A stretch of DNA of 64,000 bases from Saprospirales bacterium (GCA_016719895.1 JADJYG010000005.1:248001-312000), one strand, 5' to 3'. Positions 17,319 to 26,167 are shown, numbered from the stretch's first letter. A program made the numbers and translations. The notes: generated by a model from the letters alone, not told the origin.

Positions 17319-18662
17319 ATGGACCATGCTTCCCTTTCCATTGCTACTCCGGCGCCAGTGCTGACCACGGGTAAGCAGAAAGCCGGCCTTGTCCTGGCCG
17401 GCGCCGGTCTCCTGTTGGTACTGGTAACCTGGGCTGCCGGCCAAGCGGTGGCGCCTGTGCCCACTTTGCTGGCTGCACTGAGCTTGTGTACTGCCGGCGT
17501 GGCGTTGTTTATCCGGGAGGAGTACCTGACGCGGCCGGCGGGTATTCAAAACAACGGCGCCTGGTTTCGCAGCCTCAGCGCCCGCGGGGTGTGGGGTTGG
17601 CTGACCGGGGTGCTTATCACCGGATTTTATGTTTGTTTGTATTGGTTCCCCGGGTATCTGACCGGGCTGACTCAATTGTTCGACCCGCTCAGCCGGCTCC
17701 TGCGGAATACCGCTGCCGACCAATGGTTCGTTTACGGGACGCTTTATACGGCTGCCGTACTGCTGATGGGCGTCAAGTTTTTTTATAAATACCGGCACAA
17801 TCCCTACCAGCGTTGGCGCACCGTTTCGGTGATGTTTTTCCAACTCGGCTTTGCTTTCCTGATTCCCGGGCTGCTCCTGCGCCTCCAGTACCCGGAGCTG
17901 TATTTCACGTATTTCTGGCCGTTGTCGTACTACCAGGGCACGCCGATGGCGCATGCCGGCTATTCGGGTTCCGGCCTCGGCGTCTTCTTTTTCTTTTTCG
18001 GGCTGGCGATGTTTTTTATCGGCGCCCCGGTCCTCACGTATTTTTTTGGCAAACGCTGGTATTGCTCCTGGGTGTGCGGCTGCGGCGGCCTGGCCGAAAC
18101 GGCCGGCGACCCCTTTCGCCATCTTTCCGACAAGCGCCTGCGCGCCTGGAAGATCGAACGCTGGATGATCCACGGCGTGCTCGTATTTGCAGTGTTGATG
18201 ACGGCGCTGCTGTGGGTGAACGTAGCCACCGGGCGCGGCGTTTTGCAAGCGTATTCGCAGTTTTTTTACAAAAGTTATTCCTTTCTGGTGGGTTCGGCGT
18301 TTTCAGGCGTTGTGGGCGTCGGGTTCTATCCCCTGCTCGGCAGCCGCGTGTGGTGCCGTTTCGGCTGTCCGATGGCGGCCTGGCTGGGCATCTGGCAACG
18401 CGCGAAGTCCAAATTCCGGATCACCGTGAACGGCGGCCAGTGCATATCCTGCGGCAATTGTTCGACCTACTGTGAAATGGGCATCGACGTGCGGGCCTAT
18501 GCGCAAAAAGGCCAGGATGTGGTGCGGGCGTCCTGTGTGGGTTGCGGTATTTGCTCGGCAGTATGTCCGCGGGGGGTGCTGCGGTTAGAGGGGGCGGAAG
18601 CAGATATGGCGCAACGGACGGAGCTCCAGCGCGCGATACTTTTTCCTTCCGTCCCGGCATAG
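17319..18662 (+). CDS. NapH/CcoG-like polytopic membrane 4Fe-4S protein
   Basis: This 447-aa protein has about seven to eight hydrophobic segments (for example residues 25-50, 92-112, 140-160, 170-190, 225-250, 285-305, 325-345). Cys-rich motifs are typical of NapH/NosR/CcoG-type proteins: CSWVCGCGG (about 249-257) and VWCRFGCPMAAW (about 346-357). Two C-terminal 4Fe-4S clusters follow (CISCGNCSTYCEMGID, CVGCGICSAVCPRG, about 375-425). It is expected to pass electrons across or along the membrane, with the preceding flavoprotein as likely electron partner. The terminal acceptor is unknown. No maturation or terminal reductase gene is adjacent. Confidence 0.8.
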   Translation: MDHASLSIATPAPVLTTGKQKAGLVLAGAGLLLVLVTWAAGQAVAPVPTLLAALSLCTAGVALFIREEYLTRPAGIQNNGAWFRSLSARGVWGWLTGVLITGFYVCLYWFPGYLTGLTQLFDPLSRLLRNTAADQWFVYGTLYTAAVLLMGVKFFYKYRHNPYQRWRTVSVMFFQLGFAFLIPGLLLRLQYPELYFTYFWPLSYYQGTPMAHAGYSGSGLGVFFFFFGLAMFFIGAPVLTYFFGKRWYCSWVCGCGGLAETAGDPFRHLSDKRLRAWKIERWMIHGVLVFAVLMTALLWVNVATGRGVLQAYSQFFYKSYSFLVGSAFSGVVGVGFYPLLGSRVWCRFGCPMAAWLGIWQRAKSKFRITVNGGQCISCGNCSTYCEMGIDVRAYAQKGQDVVRASCVGCGICSAVCPRGVLRLEGAEADMAQRTELQRAILFPSVPA

Positions 18663-18749
18663 TCGGGGTGGTGCGAACTTCATGCAAAACCAAAATTGCA
18701 AGATATCTTGCGAATGCGTCGATTTAATTGCTTTTTAATGGCATACGCA

Positions 18750-18781
18750 TTGACAGGCGGGGTATTTATCGGGTAATTTTG
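18750..18781 (+). promoter_or_regulatory. Bacteroidota-type promoter upstream of leader hairpin
   Basis: TTG (18750-18752), 21 nt, then TAATTTTG (18774-18781) fits the Bacteroidota consensus. Transcription would begin near 18788, giving a leader of about 150 nt before the gene at 18940. A 14-bp perfect palindrome (GCAAGAT/ATCTTGC, 18699-18712) lies upstream. Confidence 0.5.
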
Positions 18782-18823
18782 TTTTTCTCAAAATTATTTG
18801 AAAATGACCTGTCCGCTGCCTGT

Positions 18824-18866
18824 AATGCCCCGCTACCGGTTTAAGAACCGGAAGCGGGGCATTTTT
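18824..18866 (+). terminator. Terminator-like hairpin in the 5' leader of the surface-protein gene
   Basis: AATGCCCCGC (18824-18833) pairs perfectly with GCGGGGCATT (18854-18863), and an inner ACCGGTT/AACCGG helix extends the stem; T residues follow. It lies about 36 nt inside the predicted transcript and 75 nt before the next start, so it could be an attenuator or end a short RNA. Confidence 0.55.
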
Positions 18867-18939
18867 ATGAAAATACGGAATCAGAGACCGGTTTATCCGG
18901 CCATACGCCCAAGTTTTTTCACCGATTAAAACTAAAGAA

Positions 18940-20391
18940 ATGAAAAAAACACTCGTACTCACCGCTTGCAATCTTCTGCTTCTCCTGTTTACGCTGTCTG
19001 CACAAATTACCGTTCCGGCCGTTCCCGAACGGCCGGCCGTAGACTATGCCGAAAGCGTAAAGGCCCTGCTGGCCAACGTGCAACTGCCCTGCGCCTCCGA
19101 TCCCTGCCCTTGCGTCGGGGGATATTCGCGTATTCAGGTGTACTATTTCGGCCCAAATAACGTCACGATCCGGGTGTACAGCAACAGCGCGCTCACCACC
19201 CTCCTTACCACCTTCAATAACGTCGTGAACGGCCAGTTGCTCACCATCAACGGCCCGGGCGGAATGCTGGCTCCGTATACCTACCTCAGTGTCGACGACG
19301 GGGCGGACGTTTGTACCACCCGGCTATACACGCGCTGCCCAACAGAAGCCTGGCCCGGCGCCCTGGACGACCTGGCGATCCTCGGGAAAACGTTTCGCAA
19401 TTTTACGGTGTACACGGTTACCGATGCTGCCAATAATATCGAATGTGCGATCGACAATGCCGACCAGGACTGGCATGTGGGTGGGAATATCGTCGGAAGC
19501 GGTAAAAAATCGCTCGGCACGCGCAACAATGAAGACGTGTTGCTGATTACCAATGACAATGTGCGCGGGATCATCTCCCGCGCGGGCAATTTTGGCATTA
19601 ATACCATTGCGCCTACCGCCCGCCTGCACGTCAACGGCGCCGCCATCGTCGAACAAAACCTGGATGTGAACGGCATCGGCCGCATGAATAACGCAGCCGG
19701 CTCGAACAGCCCCGCCACGGGCGCCCTGGTCGTGACCGGGGGGGCCGGAGTGGGCCAAAACCTATTTGTCGGAAACGATCTCCATGTGGCCAGCAACGGA
19801 TTCGTGGGCGGCAACCTGGGCGTCGGCATTGCGCCGCTGACCGACCTGCACGTGGAAGGAACGGGCATCCGCCTGTCCAACGGCGCACAACGCCTGGATT
19901 GGTCCACGGCCGCGTCCAACACCATGAGCTCCACCGGCAGCAGTTTGTTCGTCCGCTCGCCGGGGGGCAACCATATCTTTTTTAATACGCAGCCCGGCGA
20001 AGGCAAGGTGGCCATCGGTACCACCAACGTACCCGACAACCTGGGACCAACCGACATCAGTTTCTACAAATTATACGTCCGCGGCGGTATTCTGACGGAG
20101 GAATTGCGCGTCCGCACCGGATGGGCCGATTATGTGTTCGGCGAAGCTTACCGCCTGCGCCCCCTGCCGGAAGTGGAGCAATACATCCGCCGAAACGGCC
20201 ACCTGCCGGACTGCCCTTCGGAGAAAGAAGTGGCGGAAAACGGCCTCAGCGTGGGCGAAGCGGCCGCCAACCAACAGGCGCGGATCGAGGAGATTTTCCT
20301 TCACCTGATCGAAATGGACAAAAAATTACAGGCCCTGCAGGCTGAAAACGCAGCCCTGAAATCCCGGATTGAACAGTTGGAGCAGCACTAA
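18940..20391 (+). CDS. Secreted surface protein with tail-fibre-like repeats and C-terminal chaperone-like coiled coil
   Basis: This 483-aa protein has a signal peptide (to about residue 21, LSAQ). The middle is beta-rich with repeated short units around LGVGIAPLTDLHVEG and FGINTIAPTARLHVNGAA, a pattern seen in trimeric fibre-like Bacteroidota surface proteins. The C-terminus has the recurrent segment ADYVFGEAYRLRPL, VEQYIRRNGHLPDCPSEKEV and then a coiled coil (about 445-483), resembling the region often annotated as tail-fibre/S74-type intramolecular chaperone. The catalytic S74 dyad is not evident. Its role is unknown; adhesion or matrix is a guess. It is followed 73 bp later by the metalloprotease gene. 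Confidence 0.65.
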   Translation: MKKTLVLTACNLLLLLFTLSAQITVPAVPERPAVDYAESVKALLANVQLPCASDPCPCVGGYSRIQVYYFGPNNVTIRVYSNSALTTLLTTFNNVVNGQLLTINGPGGMLAPYTYLSVDDGADVCTTRLYTRCPTEAWPGALDDLAILGKTFRNFTVYTVTDAANNIECAIDNADQDWHVGGNIVGSGKKSLGTRNNEDVLLITNDNVRGIISRAGNFGINTIAPTARLHVNGAAIVEQNLDVNGIGRMNNAAGSNSPATGALVVTGGAGVGQNLFVGNDLHVASNGFVGGNLGVGIAPLTDLHVEGTGIRLSNGAQRLDWSTAASNTMSSTGSSLFVRSPGGNHIFFNTQPGEGKVAIGTTNVPDNLGPTDISFYKLYVRGGILTEELRVRTGWADYVFGEAYRLRPLPEVEQYIRRNGHLPDCPSEKEVAENGLSVGEAAANQQARIEEIFLHLIEMDKKLQALQAENAALKSRIEQLEQH

Positions 20392-20464
20392 CCCGTACAC
20401 ACCTTAGCAGATCATCACCATCTGTTTTCACCGGAGGGTAAACACCCTCTTCAAAACCAAAAAC

Positions 20465-23029
20465 ATGAAAAAGATGAAATATTCCTGGTGGCTGCTCCTG
20501 CTGTATTGGCTGCCGGCAGGAATGAACGCACAGGAGCTGCGGCCGTCCAGTGTGTACTGGACCGATATTCCCGAACTCAGCCTGACCGTCCCGGAAAAAA
20601 CGCCCATGCCCCTGCCGGACAAGTTCCGCTTGCTGGAGATCGACAAAGCCCGGCTGGAAGGGGTGCTGCAACAAGCGCCACGCCAGCTGGACGTCGTGCC
20701 CCGCAACAGTCCGGTGTTGTTGGATATTCCCTTGCCGGATGGCCGTTTCCAGCAGTTTCGCATCGTCAATGCGCCGGTGATGCACCCCGACCTGGCCCGG
20801 AAATATCCCGAGATCAACTCGTATACAGGAGTTGGCGTGCAGGATCCTGATACAAAAATCTATTTTTCTTACAGCCCGCTGGGGTTTAATGCCCTGGTCC
20901 TGAAAAAAGGAGCCGGGCAAATTTTCATCGAACCGGTACACGCCAGCGATCCGGTGCATTACCGCTGTTATTTTTTCCGGGACCTCGCGTGGAAGTTGCC
21001 TTTCGAGTGTTCCGTGCCCGGAGAACACGCCATGGAGAATTGGGGGAATGGGCAGAAGGCTGCATTTGCCGGCGACTGCCAGCTGCGCACCTACGATGTT
21101 GCCATTGCCGCAACCGCCGAGTTTACCGCAGCAGCCGGCGGTGTGAATGCGGCACTGGCCAATCTCAACGCGATTCTCACCACAGTCAACGGGATTTATA
21201 TCAACGAACTGGCGATCCAGTGCCAGTTGGTGGCCAACAACAACCAGATCCTTTTTACCAACGCCATGACCGATGGGTTTACCAATGGCAATCAAAGTAC
21301 CATGGCATCCGAAAACCAGGGGATCATCGATGGCGCTATCGGCGCCGCGAATTATGATTTTGGCCATGCCGTAGGCACCAACGCCAGCGGGGGCTGGGCG
21401 GGGATTTCACTGCAAATCGGCAACGTATGTTCCGGAAGTAAAGCGAACGGCGGCACGATATTCAACCCGGTGCCCATTCCGCAAGGATTTGCCATGGCGT
21501 TTATGCACGAATGGGGGCACCAATTTGGCGCCAATCATACGTTCAACGACAATACCACCGGATCATGCACCCCCGGCCAGCAAAACGCAGGCACCGCTTA
21601 TGAACCGGGCAGCGGCTCCACGATCATGTCGTACGCCGGTACCTGCGGCGTCATGGATGTGATTGGCGCGCGCGACCAATATTTTCACGGGATCAGCTTG
21701 CAGGAGATTGGCAGTTACGTGACTGCCGGGGGCGGCAGCGGTTGCCCGGTCACTGCCGCGCTGGCCAACAGTGCGCCCACGGTGAGCGCGCCTGCCGTGG
21801 CAGTGTATAACCTTCCGGTCAGTACCCCCTTCACGCTTACCGCTACCTTTGGCGATGCCGACGGCAATCCTTTAACCTTTTGCTGGGAGCAATGGAACCG
21901 CGAGCTGATTCCGCACCCGCCGGCAAGTACGGCTACAAGCGGGCCGGTATTTCGCTCTTTTCCACCGGTAACGTCGCCAACGCGCTTCTTCCCGAACCTG
22001 CCGGCAATCCTGGCCGGTACTGCAACCCCTTGGGAAGTTTTGCCCAGTGTGTCGCGTACTATGGACTTCCGGGTGACCGTGCGCGACAATGCGCCGGGTG
22101 GCGGTTGCACCGATGAAGATGATATCGCCCTGGAGTTTTTTGCTAACGCGGGCCCCTTCCTGGTCACCGGACCGGCGACCGATGCTTGTTTTGCTGCCGA
22201 GGGGCCCATGACGGTGAATTGGAATGTCGCCGGCACCGATGCGGGCGACGTCAATTGCGATAATGTGGACATTTTGCTCTCTACCGACGGCGGCCTCACT
22301 TTTCCCATCGTGTTGGTTTCGGGTACGCCGAATGACGGCATGCAGGACGTTACCCTGCCCGACCTGATCACGAAGCAGGGCCGCGTCATGGTGCGTTGTT
22401 CGGACAATATCTTTTTTAATATCTCGCCCGGCAACTTCAGCATCGAGTGTATTTCTAACCTGGTCGTCACCGACAATCCGGCAACCGGCACGTATGAGGC
22501 GCGGCAACAGGTAGCCACCTCCGGCACGGTAACGGTGCCGGCATTTGCCATGGCGGAATTTTTGGCCGGTGTGGAAGTCTTGCTCAATCCCGGATTTTCA
22601 GCGCTGCGCAACTGCGATTTTCTCGCGCGCATTCAGCCCTGCCAGGCCTGCGTGGGCACAAGGCCGGAAGTCCTGGCGCTGCAGGCCGCAGTGGAGGAGC
22701 GCCGGCCGGTCATCCATATCCATTATGCACAGCACGCGGAACCGGAAACCAAAACCAGGCAAACTACGGGCTTGCCCTTGTCGGTTTTCCCCAATCCGTT
22801 TGACCAGCACTTTACCATTCGTTTTGAACTGCCGCAAGCCGGTAAGGTCGATCTGGAGCTGGTGGATTTCACCGGCCGAGTAGTCCAGCTGTTGTACCAG
22901 CAGGAGTACCTGGATGCCGGCGCGTATGAAATCCTGGTTCCGGCGGAGCAGCTGGCGCCGGGCATGTACGATTGCCGGATCGTGACGGATAGCCGGCAGG
23001 AGCAGTGGAAGTTGGTGAAGATAAAATAG
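20465..23029 (+). CDS. T9SS-secreted zinc metalloprotease (reprolysin/M12B-like)
   Basis: This 854-aa protein has a signal peptide (about 1-22), a propeptide-like N-terminal region (to about 205), then a metzincin catalytic domain with HEWGHQFGANH (residues 348-358), the extended HExxHxxGxxH zinc site. The Met-turn follows as TIMSYAG. Ig-like regions continue to about 760, and a T9SS type A sorting domain closes the protein (SVFPNPFDQHFTIRFELP to a basic end). It should be exported to the surface or medium and digest proteins. A hairpin (GAGGGT/ACCCTC, 20434-20449) sits just before the start. It is very probably co-expressed with the upstream surface protein. Confidence 0.9.
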   Translation: MKKMKYSWWLLLLYWLPAGMNAQELRPSSVYWTDIPELSLTVPEKTPMPLPDKFRLLEIDKARLEGVLQQAPRQLDVVPRNSPVLLDIPLPDGRFQQFRIVNAPVMHPDLARKYPEINSYTGVGVQDPDTKIYFSYSPLGFNALVLKKGAGQIFIEPVHASDPVHYRCYFFRDLAWKLPFECSVPGEHAMENWGNGQKAAFAGDCQLRTYDVAIAATAEFTAAAGGVNAALANLNAILTTVNGIYINELAIQCQLVANNNQILFTNAMTDGFTNGNQSTMASENQGIIDGAIGAANYDFGHAVGTNASGGWAGISLQIGNVCSGSKANGGTIFNPVPIPQGFAMAFMHEWGHQFGANHTFNDNTTGSCTPGQQNAGTAYEPGSGSTIMSYAGTCGVMDVIGARDQYFHGISLQEIGSYVTAGGGSGCPVTAALANSAPTVSAPAVAVYNLPVSTPFTLTATFGDADGNPLTFCWEQWNRELIPHPPASTATSGPVFRSFPPVTSPTRFFPNLPAILAGTATPWEVLPSVSRTMDFRVTVRDNAPGGGCTDEDDIALEFFANAGPFLVTGPATDACFAAEGPMTVNWNVAGTDAGDVNCDNVDILLSTDGGLTFPIVLVSGTPNDGMQDVTLPDLITKQGRVMVRCSDNIFFNISPGNFSIECISNLVVTDNPATGTYEARQQVATSGTVTVPAFAMAEFLAGVEVLLNPGFSALRNCDFLARIQPCQACVGTRPEVLALQAAVEERRPVIHIHYAQHAEPETKTRQTTGLPLSVFPNPFDQHFTIRFELPQAGKVDLELVDFTGRVVQLLYQQEYLDAGAYEILVPAEQLAPGMYDCRIVTDSRQEQWKLVKIK

Positions 23030-23063
23030 GGATTGGATAAGCGATCGTATGCTTACAGATAGA

Positions 23064-23174
23064 CCGGGCTGTAAACGGTGAACTTCGGTTATTTTACGAT
23101 GCGGTTTAAAGTGGATACGGCCTACACCACCATATCGTACCGTTACGAACCGAAGTTTACCGTTTACAGCCCGG
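23064..23174. repeat. Long inverted repeat between convergent genes
   Basis: Arms of 27 bp (23064-23090 and 23148-23174) are complementary at 26 of 27 positions and enclose a 57-bp loop. It lies between the convergent protease and barrel genes, so it may act as a bidirectional terminator or be a small mobile-element remnant. It has no trailing T-run. Any reading frame across it is spurious. Confidence 0.75.
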
Positions 23175-23209
23175 CAGGCTGCATTGAATCTATGCGGAGC
23201 GCCAAGCGG

Positions 23210-24181
23210 CTACTCCGCTTTTTTCGATTTGCGCTTGAACATCATTTGCCCGAGGCTTTCTTCCTGTACGTCGAGTAACCGGGTAATGTTAAAACCGATC
23301 AGGAAATTCCCGATTTGCTGGTAATTGTTCTGGTTGAACACATTGCTGTATTGCGGAACGATTTTTTGATAGTTCCCCACAAACACCTGAAAGGCGTGCA
23401 ACGGCGTAGCCAGTTCGACGCCCAGGCTGATATTGGGGTCCGGATTGTTGGTCCGGTGTTTGGTAATGGGTTGGTCGTAGTTGGCAATGAAGGCAAACGC
23501 ATCGGATACTTTGTACCGTCCCAGCAAACTAAATGCGAGATGGTCGTTCTCCATTTTTCGTGTGATCTCCCCAGCGGCATTTACATAGGCTTCCACGTTG
23601 TTGAAGTGCGACAGGCTTACGGAAGCCTGCACGGAAAAGTCCCTTGAAACCTTCCGGGCAACCATCAGTTGGTGGAAATAGCTCAAGCGGTCCGTGAAAT
23701 TGCGGTAGCCTTGTATCCGTGCTTCCTTCCGGGTGTCCGCAGCCATATTGACGAAATATGTCACACTGACGGGCGACCCGTTTTTTTCTTTAAAGAAGGC
23801 ATATTTGGCACTGACATCCCACAACAAATTTTCTTTGGTAAACCCGAATCCGAGCATCAGGTTTTGTACGGGCACGTAGCTAAAACCGAGGCGGATGTTA
23901 GAGGGGGCGTATAATCCCCAGAAATCGTCGTAGCCATTTTTAATGGTCCCGAACCGGTGTAAAATGTCGAATTCGAGCGTTTTTTTCAAGGGCACCAACA
24001 CGGTTTGGTTATCAATCAACCACACACTTTCAAAAGTGTTCCCCACACGCTGAAGGCCCCTGCTGTGTATGGCAATTGTTTGCACTTCCTCCTGCGCTAT
24101 AACCGGGGCGCCTGATAGCAGTAGAACAAGGAGCGCTATCATGGGCTGAGCCCTAAATGGGAAAAATTGAGCTGCATTCAT
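23210..24181 (-). CDS. DUF5777 family outer-membrane beta-barrel protein
   Basis: This 323-aa protein has an N-terminal signal segment (about 12-29, MIALLVLLLSGAPVIAQ). Long alternating strands follow, with FDILHRFGTIKNGYDDFWGLYAPSNIRLGFSYVP (about 70-104), the recognisable core of DUF5777 barrels. It ends in a basic tail after NFLIGFNITRLLDV. Members accompany c-type cytochrome and ethylbenzene-dehydrogenase-like genes in Bacteroidota. The two genes upstream on the same strand are exactly that pair, with 11-bp and 35-bp gaps, so this is likely an operon. The barrel may be an outer-membrane conduit or anchor for the haem proteins, which is inference. Confidence 0.8.
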   Translation of the reverse strand: MNAAQFFPFRAQPMIALLVLLLSGAPVIAQEEVQTIAIHSRGLQRVGNTFESVWLIDNQTVLVPLKKTLEFDILHRFGTIKNGYDDFWGLYAPSNIRLGFSYVPVQNLMLGFGFTKENLLWDVSAKYAFFKEKNGSPVSVTYFVNMAADTRKEARIQGYRNFTDRLSYFHQLMVARKVSRDFSVQASVSLSHFNNVEAYVNAAGEITRKMENDHLAFSLLGRYKVSDAFAFIANYDQPITKHRTNNPDPNISLGVELATPLHAFQVFVGNYQKIVPQYSNVFNQNNYQQIGNFLIGFNITRLLDVQEESLGQMMFKRKSKKAE

Positions 24182-24192
24182 GTCTTTTAATT

Positions 24193-24581
24193 TTAATTAT
24201 TAAGAGCGCCTTGTTTAATCCATGCCAATACAGTGGAATTAATACTGGGATCGGGGCCACTTAGCGGCATTGGCGTGCTGCGCTTGCCGGTGAGCCACAG
24301 GTAGAGTTCGCTGTTTTCCGGCGTGCCGGTGTCGATATAATTAGCGGTGGTAAGGGCATTATACGCCTTGTCTGCGGTAAGCACCGGCTGCACACCGCCT
24401 GTATTATGACAACCGCTGATGTTGCAGCTGGCGTTGAGGATCGGGATGATATCCCGGGCGAAACTGATTTCCCGGCTTTCCTCTTCTTCGATCAACACGG
24501 TTTTATCGTAATAACAACCCGTTGAAGAAAGAAAAACGCTGCTGCCACTGCAAATCCGAGCAATATTTTTCTGAATAACAT
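24193..24581 (-). pseudogene. Cytochrome-c-like lipoprotein, frameshifted in a homopolymer at 24532-24536
   Basis: From the ATG at 24581 the frame reads MLFRKILLGFAVAAAF and then stops. A different frame carries SSTGCYYDKTVLIEEEESREISFARDIIPILNASC. One extra T in the minus-strand T5 run (24536-24532) would join them into a lipoprotein of about 129 aa with Cys23 as lipid anchor. The C-terminal 100 residues hold a CX4CH motif (CNISGCH) and the TPMPLSGP segment typical of planctomycete-type cytochrome c domains. The homopolymer position makes a sequencing error or reversible slippage plausible. It lies between the ethylbenzene-dehydrogenase-like and DUF5777 genes. Confidence 0.7.
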
Positions 24582-24616
24582 ATCAATACGTTTTAGAATG
24601 GAAGAAAAAGGCCCTG

Positions 24617-25831
24617 TCATTTTTCAAATTTCAGCAGCAGGTTGGCTTTGATGGCGTGCGCGATTTGCGCGTTTTCAAATATGCCGATTCCGAAATACTG
24701 GTCGGCCAGGTCGGCAAAATTGACGTCCACGTTTTCGGTATCGCCCGTATTCAGTTTGCGTTTGATCTCCAGCACCCAGCCGGAACCGGTGTAGTAGCCC
24801 ACTACGCTGATATCGCCGCGGTTGCCCGTTGCCCGTTCGGTATAAATACTCGGGATACCCTTGGGTCCCACACCCGCGCCGGCGCGTTGGAAGTCGGCGT
24901 TGCCATTCGGGTCCAGGGTGCCGCCATCATAGGTCAGTACGCCGTTTTCATCCACAGCAGTGATGAGTTTGGCTGTGCCGGCATCGATTTCGGCTTTGGT
25001 GATCCAGTAGTAAAAATCGCGGCCCGGGATGAAATATTTCGGTACGGATACCGCTGCACCCGTGCTGGCGATGGTCAGGGTCTGTTTGTTGTCTGTATAG
25101 CTGCCGCTAATTTTCGGGTCGCTCTTGCGGCCGTTGGGCTGCGTGTTATCCTGGTATTGGTCATCCATGATACCTACAGCATTTTCCCGTACCATTTTCC
25201 AGTGCCACATATCGATGCGTTCGGTGGCGGAGTTGGTATAGTGCCGGGCATAGCCGTTCGTCTGGCCGAGCCCCGTATGGCAGGAGCTGTAGCAGGTCGT
25301 GCTGTTCCAGTTTGCCACCGAACTGTTCACATTCCAAAGCATGGCAAATTTGTCTTCATAAAAAGCGTCCCGGGTTTTTACGCCCTGGGCATTGTAGGTC
25401 GGCGCGCCGTTTTCCTGCTTCCATAATTTCGTAGCCGGGTCGAAATACCAGGTATTCCGGTCCAAACTGTTCGTAGGGTCGTCCCATTCGGCCAGTAAGT
25501 AGATGTACTCGTTGTCGTACAGGGCACGCATGGTAATGGTGTACGCATCGCCGACATAACCGCGGAAAACATTGTCGCCCGGCTCCGGAACGACGGTTCG
25601 GGTCACCAACCTGGGCAAGTTGTCCCACAAGCCCTCCACTTCCCCATCGATAGTAGGTGCGGTCACAACTTTTTGAGCGATCAGTTCTTTATCGCTGACT
25701 TCAGGGCCGCTGGGCGTGTAGATGTCCAACACCTGGTCGTCATGGGTGCATGCATAAAAGTCAAGCAACACCCGCCCCCCGAGGAACAGCGCTAATACCA
25801 GAACTACCGTACGCATTTTTACGTTTTTCAT
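24617..25831 (-). CDS. Ethylbenzene dehydrogenase-related haem-binding protein
   Basis: The protein has 404 aa from ATG 25831, which opens a hydrophobic signal (VVLVLALFLGG). The frame extends 18 codons further, but that part has no signal character. PTIDGEVEGLWDNLP (about residues 59-73) and YIYLLAEWDDPTNS are typical of the gamma-subunit/EB_dh domain of ethylbenzene dehydrogenase and DMSO reductase-type enzymes, which bind haem b. A CX3CH motif (CYSSCH, about 180-185) suggests additional c-type haem. No molybdoenzyme gene is near, so it probably acts in periplasmic electron transfer with the neighbouring cytochrome lipoprotein and DUF5777 barrel. Confidence 0.75.
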   Translation of the reverse strand: MKNVKMRTVVLVLALFLGGRVLLDFYACTHDDQVLDIYTPSGPEVSDKELIAQKVVTAPTIDGEVEGLWDNLPRLVTRTVVPEPGDNVFRGYVGDAYTITMRALYDNEYIYLLAEWDDPTNSLDRNTWYFDPATKLWKQENGAPTYNAQGVKTRDAFYEDKFAMLWNVNSSVANWNSTTCYSSCHTGLGQTNGYARHYTNSATERIDMWHWKMVRENAVGIMDDQYQDNTQPNGRKSDPKISGSYTDNKQTLTIASTGAAVSVPKYFIPGRDFYYWITKAEIDAGTAKLITAVDENGVLTYDGGTLDPNGNADFQRAGAGVGPKGIPSIYTERATGNRGDISVVGYYTGSGWVLEIKRKLNTGDTENVDVNFADLADQYFGIGIFENAQIAHAIKANLLLKFEK

Positions 25832-25922
25832 ATCATTACAAGTTAGGCGTGAGAAAATTGTTGCCATAAAATTCTCCCAAAACATTATGGCAATTTGATG
25901 ACAAAAATCACTATTCGAAATG

Positions 25923-25941
25923 ATTGATTTTTTTAATCAAT
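25923..25941. promoter_or_regulatory. Perfect inverted repeat upstream of haem-protein operon
   Basis: ATTGATT and AATCAAT (7-bp arms, 5-nt T spacer) lie about 92 bp upstream of the ethylbenzene-dehydrogenase-like start in an AT-rich 336-bp intergenic region that contains no gene. The half sites resemble Crp/Fnr boxes, but the spacing (TTGAT-N7-ATCAA) is three longer than Fnr. A second small palindrome (AGAATT-A-AATTCT) follows. Confidence 0.25.
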
Positions 25942-26167
25942 ATTTTAGAATTAAATTCTTTGCTTTCGAAAAAACAAACTGTCGCATGAGGTTTTATGCG
26001 TTCACTTGGAATATATCTCTTGAGTCTCGGAATATTATTTGGCATATTTACAACCGAGGTATGGATGCCTTTCATCTGTGCTGATGTATCGCTGAATCAC
26101 GCCATGCCATAACCGGGATCATTGATTGTTCTGTCAATCGACTGGAGCTTGATCAAAATCATTCGCC

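Noticed and set aside
15924..18248. 774-aa reading frame on the minus strand
   Set aside because: It is antisense to the flavoprotein and NapH-like genes, has no recognisable domain and is a by-product of high G+C third positions. The plus-strand proteins have clear motifs.
23078..23278. 66-aa frame in the inverted-repeat region between the protease and barrel genes
   Set aside because: It is composed of the inverted-repeat arms and the antisense end of the DUF5777 gene.
25923..25941. Fnr binding site
   Set aside because: The half sites match TTGAT/ATCAA but the spacer is 7 nt instead of 4; kept only as an unassigned palindrome.
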